DNA from: CALMAK01 sp964392265
GTDB lineage: Bacteria > Patescibacteriota > Saccharimonadia > Saccharimonadales > Saccharimonadaceae
DNA: 64,000 nucleotides
Reading direction: 5' to 3'
Assembly: GCA_964392265.1 (NCBI GenBank)
Contig: CAYMOS010000001.1
Span: 186,001 to 250,000, forward strand
Position 1 is the stretch's first letter; the number at the start of each line of letters is the position of its first letter. Positions 29,872 to 39,099 of this stretch are shown piece by piece. The position numbers and the translations under genes were made by a program. The notes under the pieces are model-generated. The model was given only the letters and a program-made list of their open reading frames with translations, searched no databases and was not told the DNA's origin.

Positions 29872-30435
29872 ATGACAAAGCGTGATTTGCCGGAAAATGC
29901 CATTCTTATTCCCGATATCGCTTTAAAAGTTTTTACAGGTAAGATATTTGATGTCTATCAGTGGGAACAGCGCTTGTTCGATGGTTCAACAACCACGTAC
30001 GAAATGCTTCGCCGGCCCGACACGGTGCTGGTAATTGCGCTTGATGATGACGACCAGGTGATCGTCATGCGTGAACAACAGTCCGGATTGCCACCTCGTG
30101 AGGTGCGAGTCCCGGGAGGCAAGGTAAATGCCGATGACGAATCAACGTTGGCGGCGGTTCAGCGTGAATTGTTTGAAGAGACCGGTATACGCATGAAGCA
30201 ATGGGTGTTTGCCGAGGTAGTGCAGCCGGAGATAAAACTTGAATGGTTTATTCACGTGTTTGTGGCCCGTGGTATTGCATCGACCGGTATGGCGCAGACA
30301 GATGCTGGTGAGAAGATAGACTTAGGACGAATGTCATACGAAGTGTTGCGACAGGACAATTTTGATAGGAGACGTGTGTCGATATTTGAGAAGATAACAA
30401 CAACCGAGCAGTTGAAGGCCTTGTTTGACGAATAG
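29872..30435 (+). CDS. NUDIX hydrolase, ADP-ribose pyrophosphatase type, 187 aa
   Basis: The NUDIX box is intact at about residues 82-104 (GGKVNADDESTLAAVQRELFEETGI), within the longer fold of ADP-ribose pyrophosphatases, which have an N-terminal strand pair (KIFDVYQWEQRLFDGSTTTYEML) before the box. It hydrolyses nucleotide sugars or ADP-ribose to monophosphates. TATACT lies six bases before the ATG, so the message is leaderless. Confidence 0.87.
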   Translation: MTKRDLPENAILIPDIALKVFTGKIFDVYQWEQRLFDGSTTTYEMLRRPDTVLVIALDDDDQVIVMREQQSGLPPREVRVPGGKVNADDESTLAAVQRELFEETGIRMKQWVFAEVVQPEIKLEWFIHVFVARGIASTGMAQTDAGEKIDLGRMSYEVLRQDNFDRRRVSIFEKITTTEQLKALFDE

Positions 30436-30472
30436 CCACCGTGCCTTATCGCTGGCGTGTTAGAATAAAATC

Positions 30473-31264
30473 ATGATTACCGCACTTCTTATTACATTGT
30501 TAGCGGGGTTGGCGACAAGTGTGGGTGGACTCCTCGCGACGCATAAAAAAGTACTTGATCGGCCGATGCTTGCGGCTTCGTTGGCGTTTGCGGCTGGCGC
30601 CATGTTATTCGTTTCATTTGTTGAAATACTGCCGTTAGGACTATCAACGGCAGGAGATAACGGTTCGGTGATGGAGTGGCTGGTATATGGGGCATTCTTC
30701 GTAGGTATCACGGTCGTGTTACTGATTGACCGCGTACTCCCAAAGTCTTTGAACCCTAGCGAGCTGGAGGGTAGCGAAGACCGCCTCACGTCAAAAGACA
30801 CGAAAGTGAACAAAAAACTGCTTCGGAGTGGATTATTAGTGGCACTCGTATTGGCGCTGCATAATTTTCCGGAAGGCATGTCGACTTTCCTAGCATCATA
30901 CCAAGACCTGACGGTCGGGATAACATTGGCGGTGGCGATTGCAATTCATAATATCCCTGAGGGTATTGCAGTGGCGGCGCCAGTATATGCGGCGACCAAG
31001 AGCCGTAAGAAAGCCTTTTGGTGGGCGACTGCATCGGGTTTGGCCGAGCCGTTGGGAGCGTTGGTGGCGGTGGCATTATTGCAGCTGTTTATCCCCTCCG
31101 AATTTATGGGCGTCCTGTTTGGCTTTGTTGCAGGAATGATGGTGTTTGTAGCGATCGACGAACTACTGCCGGCAGCACGCCGCTACCAAACAGATAAGCA
31201 TCAGGTGGTCTATGGGTTGATGGCGGGGTTTGCTGTCGTCGCCTTAAGTTTGGTATTGCTGTAA
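30473..31264 (+). CDS. ZIP-family divalent metal transporter
   Basis: The 263-residue protein has about eight membrane helices with the two metal-site signatures of ZIP carriers, HNFPEGMSTF in helix IV and HNIPEGIAVA in helix V, and a charged cytoplasmic loop between helices III and IV (residues 85-118). It imports Zn, Mn or Fe down their gradient. A Mn or Fe supply would suit the class Ic reductase, but that link is inference. TAGAAT lies six bases before the ATG (leaderless). Confidence 0.92.
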   Translation: MITALLITLLAGLATSVGGLLATHKKVLDRPMLAASLAFAAGAMLFVSFVEILPLGLSTAGDNGSVMEWLVYGAFFVGITVVLLIDRVLPKSLNPSELEGSEDRLTSKDTKVNKKLLRSGLLVALVLALHNFPEGMSTFLASYQDLTVGITLAVAIAIHNIPEGIAVAAPVYAATKSRKKAFWWATASGLAEPLGALVAVALLQLFIPSEFMGVLFGFVAGMMVFVAIDELLPAARRYQTDKHQVVYGLMAGFAVVALSLVLL

Positions 31265-31276
31265 AATAGGAATAGC

Positions 31277-32551
31277 ATGAAGACGAAACTCCTTATCTTT
31301 GGCATTACTGGTGATCTGAGCACGCGTAAATTACTGCCTGCCTTACAAGAGATTATCGCGACGGGGGATTTTGATAACCTGTCTATTATTGGTGTGTCGC
31401 GCCGTGAAGTAGAGGTGAATGGATTACTGGAACAGTCTTTGGGTGACACGCAACTGGCGGATCGGATTTCGATTGTCACAATGAACCTTGCAGAGGGTGG
31501 TGACTATGCACGGTTGAAAGAAGAGGTGGCACTGCAAAATGACGAACAATTGGTGGTGTACCTTTCGGTGCCACCGATGGCAGCAACGCAGATTGTTGAT
31601 TTTATGGGTGAGGCAGGTATCAACACACCTAGCGTCAAGATATTGTTTGAAAAACCGTTTGGTATTGATCTTATTAGTGCGCAGGATGTTATCCAGCGAA
31701 CAGCCAGATATTATACAGAAGACCAGCTGTACCGTATCGATCATTACCTTGCCAAGGAAATGGCCCAGAATATCGTGGTATTTCGTGGGAGTAATGCGCT
31801 GCTAGCAAATATCTGGAATAATAATTTTATTCAGTCAATTGAGGTGGTCGCCAGTGAAACGATTGGTATCGAGGGTAGGGGGCAGTTCTATGAACAAACT
31901 GGCGCCTTGCGTGATGTCGTGCAAGGTCATTTAATGCAGCTACTTGCCTTGACCCTTATGGATATTCCGCATGACTTTGACTGGCAGCAATTGCCAGAAC
32001 TGCGGTTACGGGCGCTTGAGCAGCTACGTCCAGCCGATCCCGAGAAAGCATATCGTGCGCAGTACATAGGGTATCAGGAAGAGGCTGAAAACCCGGGTAG
32101 CCTGACGGAGACATTTGTCGGTTTGGAGCTGGCGTCTGATCAACCACGCTGGCTGGATGTACCTATTCGACTCGTGGCAGGTAAGGCACTCGATAAAAAA
32201 ACAACTGAAATTCGTATTCATCTGAAAAAGTTGCATGAGGCTCAGAGTAATACGATAGTCTTTCGGATTCAGCCTGACGAAGGTATCGACATGGAATTCT
32301 TTACCAAGCGACCAGGTTATGATCGCACGTTCGAAACACGTCATCTGGCGCTTACCTTTCCGGAAGACACAAAACTACCTGATGCCTACGAGCAGGTGCT
32401 CGTGGATGCAATTCGCGGCGAAAAAAACCTCTTCACCAGCAGCGAAGAGGTGTTGCGGAGCTGGGAGATTCTCGCCCCGGTCCAGGCGGCATGGAGTATG
32501 GATGATCAGCCAATTCGTCAGTACTCGCCAGGAACTTATCCACATATATAG
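31277..32551 (+). CDS. zwf: Glucose-6-phosphate 1-dehydrogenase
   Basis: The N-terminal Rossmann motif FGITGDLSTRKLLPAL and the catalytic block YRIDHYLAKE near residue 153 (His and Lys intact, one Gly changed to Ala) identify G6PD. The 424-residue length is shorter than the usual ~490, with the losses in the C-terminal alpha/beta domain. It oxidises glucose-6-P with NADP+ to open the oxidative pentose phosphate route. The start is 12 bases after the ZIP gene stop with AGGA as ribosome site. Confidence 0.92.
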   Translation: MKTKLLIFGITGDLSTRKLLPALQEIIATGDFDNLSIIGVSRREVEVNGLLEQSLGDTQLADRISIVTMNLAEGGDYARLKEEVALQNDEQLVVYLSVPPMAATQIVDFMGEAGINTPSVKILFEKPFGIDLISAQDVIQRTARYYTEDQLYRIDHYLAKEMAQNIVVFRGSNALLANIWNNNFIQSIEVVASETIGIEGRGQFYEQTGALRDVVQGHLMQLLALTLMDIPHDFDWQQLPELRLRALEQLRPADPEKAYRAQYIGYQEEAENPGSLTETFVGLELASDQPRWLDVPIRLVAGKALDKKTTEIRIHLKKLHEAQSNTIVFRIQPDEGIDMEFFTKRPGYDRTFETRHLALTFPEDTKLPDAYEQVLVDAIRGEKNLFTSSEEVLRSWEILAPVQAAWSMDDQPIRQYSPGTYPHI

Positions 32552-32619
32552 CGTAGTGTAACTACTACAACATCCTACATATAGCGTATAAAATCGAGAT
32601 AATGCTATAATGAAACCCC

Positions 32620-34218
32620 ATGGAAGAGAAATCACACATGGGAGCCAAAAAATACATATTTGTAACTGGGGGTGTACTCTCGGGGGTAGGAAAGGGCATT
32701 ACCGCGGCCAGCGTGGGTGCCGTCTTGCAGGCTAAAGGTCTTGCTGTTTCAATTCAAAAATGCGACCCGTATCTCAATGTAGATGCGGGTTTGCTTAATC
32801 CAAGAGAGCATGGCGAATGTTTTGTCACCAAGGATGGTGCCGAGACTGACCTTGATCTTGGCCATTACGAACGGTTTTTGGATATCGAAGTCACGCGTAA
32901 AAGCTCGACCTTGTCTGGTCGATTGCTGCGCCAACTGATCGAAGACGAACGCGCTGGAAAATTTGGTGGGCAGACGATTCAATTAGTGCCACACCTTACC
33001 AATGCGATCCAAGAAGAAATTATGAAAGCGAGCGAAGGCAGCGAGGTTCATATCGTCGAATTGGGTGGGACAGTGGGAGATTACGAAGGCCTCAGTTATG
33101 TCGAGGCGTTTCGCGAGTTCTCGATGAAGATGGGTCGTGAGAATTGTCTGTACATTCACGTGGTTTACGTGCCATTTATCGGTACCAGCAAAGAATTCAA
33201 GACCAAACCAGCCCAGAACGCCCTGAGCGATCTACGCGGGTTTGGTATCGTGCCAGATGCCGTGATTGTACGTACAGACGCACCCGCCCCAAGTAGTGTC
33301 GCCAAAAAGATATCGCTGTTTGGCGGCGTCCCGGAAAAACAAGTCCAGTTAATGCCAAATGTTGACACAGTCTTTCGGATTCCAGCGATTGTGGCCAGCA
33401 ATGGACTGAATGATCTATTATCTCGATTTACCGGTGTTGAAACGGCGCCTGACCTCTCAAAGTGGGATGATATTATTGCCAAGCAAAATGCATCGCCAGC
33501 CCGCAAGGTAACGGTCGGGCTAGTAGCAAAATACATGGATAACGAGGACACCTATCTATCTGTACTGGAAGCACTGAAGGCAGCCGCCTGGCACCAAGAG
33601 GTAGGGCTGGATATTCGCTGGATTAACGCCGAAGAGGCGGAAGAGGCCGATTTCGCCGGAGTTGATGCGTTATTGGTACCAGGTGGGTTTGGTACCCGTG
33701 GTGTTGAGGGAAAGATTGCTGCTGCGACCTATGCATTAGCATCAGGGAAGCCATATCTTGGTATTTGTCTTGGCTTGCAAACAGCGGTGATTGCGGCGGC
33801 GCGGCGGGGTGGCCTGAAACACGCCAACAGTACCGAGTTTGATGGTGAAACGACCGAAAACGTCGTCTATATTATGGAAGGCCAACAAGGGAAAGAATCA
33901 ACAGGAGGGACGCTGCGACTAGGAGATTATCCGGCAGTTCTCGTCAAAGGATCAAAGGCGGCCAAGGTATACGGCGGCACTGACGTCATCGAACGCCACC
34001 GTCATCGCTACGAAGTGAATCAGGCGTTTCGTAAGCAAATAGAGAAGGGTGGTCTGGCGATTAGTGGTACCAGTCCTGACGGCAAGTTGGTAGAGTACGT
34101 CGAGGCACGCGATCATCCGTACTTTGTGGCGACGCAGGCGCATCCTGAGTTTCGCAGCCGGCCATTTCGGGCGCACCCCCTGTTTGCGGGGCTCATACGA
34201 GCGGCCTGTGACGATTAA
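32620..34218 (+). CDS. pyrG: CTP synthase
   Basis: The 532-residue enzyme has the synthase domain with FVTGGVLSGVGKGITAASVG (P-loop) and KCDPYLNVDAG, and a C-terminal glutamine amidotransferase domain with the nucleophile in LGICLGLQ near residue 380 and the late AHPEFRSRP block. It makes CTP from UTP, ATP and glutamine. TATAAT lies eight bases before the ATG. Confidence 0.97.
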   Translation: MEEKSHMGAKKYIFVTGGVLSGVGKGITAASVGAVLQAKGLAVSIQKCDPYLNVDAGLLNPREHGECFVTKDGAETDLDLGHYERFLDIEVTRKSSTLSGRLLRQLIEDERAGKFGGQTIQLVPHLTNAIQEEIMKASEGSEVHIVELGGTVGDYEGLSYVEAFREFSMKMGRENCLYIHVVYVPFIGTSKEFKTKPAQNALSDLRGFGIVPDAVIVRTDAPAPSSVAKKISLFGGVPEKQVQLMPNVDTVFRIPAIVASNGLNDLLSRFTGVETAPDLSKWDDIIAKQNASPARKVTVGLVAKYMDNEDTYLSVLEALKAAAWHQEVGLDIRWINAEEAEEADFAGVDALLVPGGFGTRGVEGKIAAATYALASGKPYLGICLGLQTAVIAAARRGGLKHANSTEFDGETTENVVYIMEGQQGKESTGGTLRLGDYPAVLVKGSKAAKVYGGTDVIERHRHRYEVNQAFRKQIEKGGLAISGTSPDGKLVEYVEARDHPYFVATQAHPEFRSRPFRAHPLFAGLIRAACDD

Positions 34219-34251
34219 GGGGTCTATCTCCACTCTTTTATATTTCAGGCC

Positions 34252-34284
34252 TTGACAGTAATCCTCGGGGGGGGGGGGTACCAT
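34252..34284 (+). promoter_or_regulatory. Poly-G spacer promoter 1 (12 G)
   Basis: TTGACA (34252-34257) and TACCAT (34279-34284) are separated by GTAATCCTC and a run of 12 G, giving a 21-base spacer. Eight G would give the optimal 17, so this copy should be weak or off as read. It precedes the first collagen-like operon. A GTTAG-TAA-CTAAC hairpin begins at the expected transcript start. Confidence 0.8.
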
Positions 34285-34346
34285 AGTTAGTAACTAACCA
34301 CAAGGGTTATAGTACACAATCTAACCATGGAGTAACCAATAAAACC

Positions 34347-35630
34347 ATGCCACGACTACCACACCCCGGAGGAGACCAAGGCCAATGGGGCCAAATCCTC
34401 AACGACTACCTTTCCCAAGCCCACAATGCAGACGGTACTCTCAAGTCTGATGCTATTCAAAACGACTCTATCACCGAACTGAAACTAGACCCGGATGTTC
34501 GTTCTAAACTCAACTTAGGTGGAGGCGCCCAAGGTGCGACAGGCGCAGTAGGGCCGCAAGGCCCTGTTGGTAGTCAAGGTGCTACCGGCCCCCAAGGCGC
34601 ACAAGGCATTGCAGGCTCTCCAGGCGCAACCGGTCCAAGTGGACCTGCCGGCACTCCAGGCGTGGCAGGTCCGACAGGTCCACTTGGACCGGGAGGTGCG
34701 ACTGGACCCCAGGGCCCGGCCGGTACTAATGGTACTGACGGCCAAACGGGGGCAACTGGCCCACGGGGAGCTACGGGACCGCAAGGTCCGGCCGGGAGTG
34801 ACGGTGCTGATTCAACCGTTCCTGGTCCACAGGGTGCGACTGGTCCTAAAGGTGATGATGGCACCTCTGTTACTATCACGGGGAGTGTTGCCAACGCTGC
34901 GGCGCTACCTACTGGTCTTAGCGGGGCTGATGCTGGTAAGGGCTACATCACTAACGACAATGGTCATCTTCATGTCTGGAGTGGGACTGGCTTTACTGAT
35001 GTAGGGACTGTCCGAGGTCCTCAAGGACCGACAGGGCCACAAGGTAGTCAAGGAAGTGCCGGAACAACTGGTGCGACTGGACCCCAGGGCCCGGCAGGTA
35101 CTAATGGCCAGCAAGGAGCCACGGGTCCCATGGGCGCGAGCGGGCCTGCAGGGGCCACGACGATAGGAGGGATTTCAGGTTTACAGGCAGCTTTGGATGG
35201 GAAAGTGACGACCAGTGTTACGATGTCGACTATTCCATCGGGCTCGCAATTTAGTCGTAACATTACCTATACTCTGGCGACTGATAATCCCGATATTGCT
35301 CAAATCGCCATCAACGGTATCATCAAGTACTGGCACAATGAGTGGGGCGCAATTCGTGGGACCTCGCCCTACAACTGGGGTGATGCGTTGGTGCGGGCAG
35401 TTCGCAGTAACGGTGACGGGATTACCTCGGGACGTGCATTTGAAGTGAATGACCGACGCACAGGTGCTCCTACGCCGATATTGTGGGGTGTCAACTGGAC
35501 TGACGGCCGCATGGTACAGGGCGGCCAGCAGGTTGGAGCGGTATTCGTCCTGAATGCCAATCAGAGTGCCTCGGATATTCCCGCAACACTGCCGGCAGGG
35601 ACGCTGATAGTCCGAAAGAGGGCTTCGTAA
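34347..35630 (+). CDS. Collagen-like surface protein 1, 427 aa
   Basis: Residues 1-56 form the module MPRLPHPGGDQGQWGQILND... ending LDPDVRSKLN that is shared with the protein at 37942. Residues 60-180 and 222-272 are collagen Gly-X-Y triplets rich in GPQG and GATGP, interrupted by a 40-residue insert (VTITGSVANAAALP... HLHVWSGTGF). ATTIGGISGLQAALDGK then leads to a beta-rich C-terminal domain. It has no Sec signal. Collagen-like stalks with a tip domain usually act as adhesins or fibres. The stop overlaps the next start (TAATG). The ribosome site is weak. Confidence 0.85.
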   Translation: MPRLPHPGGDQGQWGQILNDYLSQAHNADGTLKSDAIQNDSITELKLDPDVRSKLNLGGGAQGATGAVGPQGPVGSQGATGPQGAQGIAGSPGATGPSGPAGTPGVAGPTGPLGPGGATGPQGPAGTNGTDGQTGATGPRGATGPQGPAGSDGADSTVPGPQGATGPKGDDGTSVTITGSVANAAALPTGLSGADAGKGYITNDNGHLHVWSGTGFTDVGTVRGPQGPTGPQGSQGSAGTTGATGPQGPAGTNGQQGATGPMGASGPAGATTIGGISGLQAALDGKVTTSVTMSTIPSGSQFSRNITYTLATDNPDIAQIAINGIIKYWHNEWGAIRGTSPYNWGDALVRAVRSNGDGITSGRAFEVNDRRTGAPTPILWGVNWTDGRMVQGGQQVGAVFVLNANQSASDIPATLPAGTLIVRKRAS

Positions 35631-36568
35631 TGGCGACTGTTTTAGAATGGAGCTCTGGCACCTTGGCTGCGGCGGGTGCCGCCGTTACTGGTACGGTGAA
35701 TGTTGTATCCGACACTGGGTTTGACCGGGCTGTTATTCCTCAAAGTAGTGCCAGTGACAATTTCGGTTGGGGAAGTCTCAGTCTATCTCGGTTTACAATG
35801 CGCGCGTACCTGACGATGCCTTCGGCGTGGGCTTCCACTTCGGCAACCTTGCTTTGCTCGCAGGTAGCGGGTGGCACGCAAAATTCGCGTATGAACATAG
35901 CAGGGACGGGGGCACCCGGCCAAGTTCGTTTGATAGCTAATAATAATGTGCAGGTTGCTCAGTCGGCGACAGGCTTTCTGAGTTTTTCGACCGTTGTACG
36001 CTGGGAGATGCAGGTCGATACGACGAACAGTACTATTCGGGCGGCGGTGTTCCCGCTTGGTTCTGATGTGCCGAGTTGGGATTCGGGGCTTCTTAACAAT
36101 GATGTCGGTGGTACGACGACGATGCTAAAGTTTGGGAAAGGTGTCGGTACAATACCATCTCTTCCCGAAATTAGTATTTCTCGTGTCAAGGCTGTCGATA
36201 CGGTAGGGACCTGGATTGGTCGTCATGCTACCGATGTATTGAGCGGTGGAGGTAGTGGTCAGGATAGCTCAATCGCTTTGTGGAATGCTGCTGTTGCACA
36301 GAGTAGTGCTCTTTTGGGGGTATGGAATGGCAGCGCGCTCGACCTCATCGAGACTGGTTCAGAGATATGGGTGTGGCACTATGACTGGGTAACCAGCCAA
36401 TGGACGACACCACCAGCAACGCGCCCGTGGCCCGAGGTAACTCGGGTGCTCGCGTCGGGTCCAACCGAGCCGTCGGCTGGATTGCGACCGGCCTGGATGG
36501 GCAATGACGCCGATGATTGGGCAGCCGGAAAAGCCATCGTGCACTACATAGCCGCAGGTTCGCCATAG
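35630..36568 (+). CDS. Lectin-like beta-sandwich surface protein, 312 aa
   Basis: The protein is beta-rich throughout, begins ATVLEWSSGTLAAAGAAVTG, and has the strand periodicity of a concanavalin-like sandwich (FTMRAYLTMPSAW, VVRWEMQVDTTNSTIRAAVF, LPEISISRVKAVDTVGTWIG). About the last 90 residues form a separate Trp-rich part (WVWHYDWVTSQWTTPPATRPWPE). No signal peptide. It is coupled to the collagen-like gene. A carbohydrate-binding role is inference from fold pattern and operon. Confidence 0.6.
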   Translation: MATVLEWSSGTLAAAGAAVTGTVNVVSDTGFDRAVIPQSSASDNFGWGSLSLSRFTMRAYLTMPSAWASTSATLLCSQVAGGTQNSRMNIAGTGAPGQVRLIANNNVQVAQSATGFLSFSTVVRWEMQVDTTNSTIRAAVFPLGSDVPSWDSGLLNNDVGGTTTMLKFGKGVGTIPSLPEISISRVKAVDTVGTWIGRHATDVLSGGGSGQDSSIALWNAAVAQSSALLGVWNGSALDLIETGSEIWVWHYDWVTSQWTTPPATRPWPEVTRVLASGPTEPSAGLRPAWMGNDADDWAAGKAIVHYIAAGSP

Positions 36569-36656
36569 GCTATGAGATAGACCTGAAAGGTGGCCATACA
36601 GGCTTACGAAGTGGGTTGGAAACGAACTGAGAAAAGCGTAGAGTAGAAGGAGATAC

Positions 36657-37724
36657 ATGAGTCGATTTGCATCACGGATGCGCCGTGCGCAACCAGTTAG
36701 AAGTGTTTCCGGTCTCCCTGGTGCAGGGCAGGGCTTTCTTCTTGGTATGTACGTTTCCTCCATCCCTAATCTCCTTACACTTGAATCGGACCTCGGCCGC
36801 CAGTTCGATGGTATGATTCGCTATCGCGATAGCAATATGTGGTCCAACTGGCCAGAAAGTAGCGAAGTACAACTGGTCAATCGCGGCGGGTTGTTTCGCT
36901 ACGCTTTTAGTACTCGCGTGTTCAACTACAATGCGTATACGCAGCATCCCAGTATGCCGCCGATTGGCTGGGACTATATCAATCCAGCCGATAGTCAGCG
37001 CTATATTGGGTTCAAATACTCACAATACCTGAATGGCTCTATGGACCCGCTGCTGGACAAAATATTCTCCAGCCTCAAGACGGCTGCTGAAACCTACGGC
37101 ACGACCTTTCTCTTTGACATGGGCGTTGAGATGGACGACAACCCCTATGTGCTCGAAGGTTTCTCGCCCGGTATCATCACCTACAACAATGCCCAGCCGT
37201 ATAGTAACCCTACGATGCCCGACCCGCAGGAATATGTGGCGTATGCTCGCTACATTGTCGACTACGGCAAGACATTCAATATCCCAAATATCCTCTGGGG
37301 CTTTTGCCCAGCTGGCTGGACGCTGTCGCGCAATGCTACCAGGCTCGGTCAGATGTACCCTGGCGACAACTGGGTTGATGTCATTATGTGGGACCCGTAT
37401 AACAACTCCGGGAGCAATTGGCGTTCCTTCACGCAGATTGTCAGCCCGATGTACAACGCCATCGATGGCGGTCTGTTCGGTAGCGGTGCCGTCAACAAGC
37501 CTCGATTGCTTGGTGAATTCGGCGCCCTGACTGGCGATGCCCGCCGTCCTGCCTGGATAACCTCCATCGCTACCGAGGTGCAAGCCTTGCCAAAGCTTCG
37601 TGGCGCTCTGTGGTTTTCGTCCGGCACCTGGGGCGCTATTCATGGGAGTAACGGCACCGCAGATGAACTCACCGCTCTGCGAGGACTGATGGACCATCCG
37701 TATTTGAATAATTGGAAGGTTTAG
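36657..37724 (+). CDS. GH26/GH5-like glycanase 1, 355 aa
   Basis: The TIM-barrel pattern includes DMGVEMDD near residue 155 (candidate acid/base Glu) and LLGEFGAL near 285 (candidate nucleophile Glu on strand 7), the spacing and context of clan A hydrolases such as GH26 beta-mannanase. It begins MSRFASRMRRAQP rather than with a signal peptide. The ribosome site AAGGAG is strong. It closes operon 1. Substrate unknown; beta-mannan or related host glycans are possible. Confidence 0.75.
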   Translation: MSRFASRMRRAQPVRSVSGLPGAGQGFLLGMYVSSIPNLLTLESDLGRQFDGMIRYRDSNMWSNWPESSEVQLVNRGGLFRYAFSTRVFNYNAYTQHPSMPPIGWDYINPADSQRYIGFKYSQYLNGSMDPLLDKIFSSLKTAAETYGTTFLFDMGVEMDDNPYVLEGFSPGIITYNNAQPYSNPTMPDPQEYVAYARYIVDYGKTFNIPNILWGFCPAGWTLSRNATRLGQMYPGDNWVDVIMWDPYNNSGSNWRSFTQIVSPMYNAIDGGLFGSGAVNKPRLLGEFGALTGDARRPAWITSIATEVQALPKLRGALWFSSGTWGAIHGSNGTADELTALRGLMDHPYLNNWKV

Positions 37725-37764
37725 CAGGATCATGGGGTGATGAGATCTATTTTTCTCAATTGAT

Positions 37765-37801
37765 TTGACAAACTCCTCGGGGGGGGGGGGGGGGGTACCA
37801 T
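37765..37801 (+). promoter_or_regulatory. Poly-G spacer promoter 2 (17 G)
   Basis: TTGACA (37765-37770), AACTCCTC, 17 G (37779-37795), TACCAT (37796-37801): a 25-base spacer, far from optimal, so probably off as read; nine G would give 17. A leader of about 135 bases with an AGGCGC-GTTA-GCGCCT hairpin follows. Confidence 0.8.
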
Positions 37802-37941
37802 AAAAGTACACCAACAACAACTACAAGCATCACCCGTGGAAGATGTGTGCCGGTAGGCAGGCGCGTTAGCGCCTCTCCCCCCTCACTCGCACTCAAGTTC
37901 CACTCCTAAAACTCCACCACGAAAGGAACACCATCAACACC

Positions 37942-39096
37942 ATGCCACGCCTACCACACCCCGGCTCAGACCAAGGTCAATGGGGCACCATCCTCAACGA
38001 CTACCTCTCCCAAGCCCACAACCCAGACGGCTCTCTCAAAGACAATAGCGTCACCACCAATGCCATTGCCCCCAACACTATCACCACTCCCTCTATTCAC
38101 AGTGATGCCATCACCGAAGCCAAACTAGACCCCACTGTCCGCTCTAAACTCAACTCTGGTGGTGGTACCCAAGGCCCCACTGGCCCACAAGGAGCCACCG
38201 GAGCCCAAGGAGCCCCTGGCACACCAGGCACAGCTGGTACCCCAGGCTCACAAGGCCCCACTGGTCCTCAAGGTCCCCAAGGCCCCCAAGGCCCTGCCTC
38301 CACCATCCCTGGCCCCGCCGGAGCCACCGGCCCTGCAGGTCAACCCGGTGCTGACTCCACGGTCCCTGGTCCTCAAGGATCCCAAGGCCCCACCGGCCCA
38401 CAAGGAGCCACCGGTGCTAGCGGTATGCCTGGCTCCCAAGGTAGTACTGGTCCTCAAGGATCCCAAGGTACTCCTGGAGCTACCGGCCCTCAAGGCACAG
38501 CTGGCCCCTCAGGTCCTGCTGGAGCGAATGGGAGTGTTGGGGCGACGGGGGCGAGTGGACAACAAGGTGCTACTGGAGCTCAAGGTACTATGGGGGCGAC
38601 GGGACCTGCGGGCGCAACGACGATTGGAGGGATAGATGGGTTGCAGGGGGAGTTGGAGGGGAAGCGCGGAAGGATCAACGCTGTTATCGATGTCAACGGT
38701 GCTGATGCTTATATGGAAAACTTCCGCATCACCAACGACGGCAGCGCTACGAGTACGTGGCCCGAGCGACTCACTTTCTTTTATCGTGACACTATGGGCG
38801 GCACATACTATCGAACAGGCTACTTTAACGAGTACGGCGAGATACGCGTCGCGCCTGGTAAACCAAACACCGTAGCATTCCGGGCGTTTACCAGAGAATA
38901 TACTACCCAGCCTGCACGCAATATGAGTGTGCCAATCATCGAGCTGATGGACGATCGCACGAATCGCAATCAATTATTTGCGGTAATGCCGAACGGCCAA
39001 GTGATAGCACCAAATATCGGTAACAAGGTAACCACCTCCAACACCGCCCCGAGTTCACCATCGGTCGGCGATGTATGGGTCGATACGAGTTCATAG
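37942..39096 (+). CDS. Collagen-like surface protein 2, 384 aa
   Basis: The N-terminal module is nearly that of protein 1 (MPRLPHPGSDQGQWGTILND...), extended by TTNAIAPNTITTPSIHSD. Residues 73-232 are collagen triplets (GPQG, GATG, GSQG), then ATTIGGIDGLQGELEGK and a different beta-rich C-terminal domain. Codons up to about 38520 are C-rich (GGC CCC ACC) and then switch abruptly to G-rich ones (GGG GCG ACG), so the gene looks like a recombinant between two collagen-like units. No signal peptide. Ribosome site GAAAGGA. Confidence 0.85.
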   Translation: MPRLPHPGSDQGQWGTILNDYLSQAHNPDGSLKDNSVTTNAIAPNTITTPSIHSDAITEAKLDPTVRSKLNSGGGTQGPTGPQGATGAQGAPGTPGTAGTPGSQGPTGPQGPQGPQGPASTIPGPAGATGPAGQPGADSTVPGPQGSQGPTGPQGATGASGMPGSQGSTGPQGSQGTPGATGPQGTAGPSGPAGANGSVGATGASGQQGATGAQGTMGATGPAGATTIGGIDGLQGELEGKRGRINAVIDVNGADAYMENFRITNDGSATSTWPERLTFFYRDTMGGTYYRTGYFNEYGEIRVAPGKPNTVAFRAFTREYTTQPARNMSVPIIELMDDRTNRNQLFAVMPNGQVIAPNIGNKVTTSNTAPSSPSVGDVWVDTSS

Positions 39097-39099
39097 TAT

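Noticed and set aside
34574..34894. Open frames antisense to the collagen repeats
   Set aside because: They are Pro-Val-Ala-Gly repeats produced by reading GGxCCx triplets backwards; no promoter or ribosome site.
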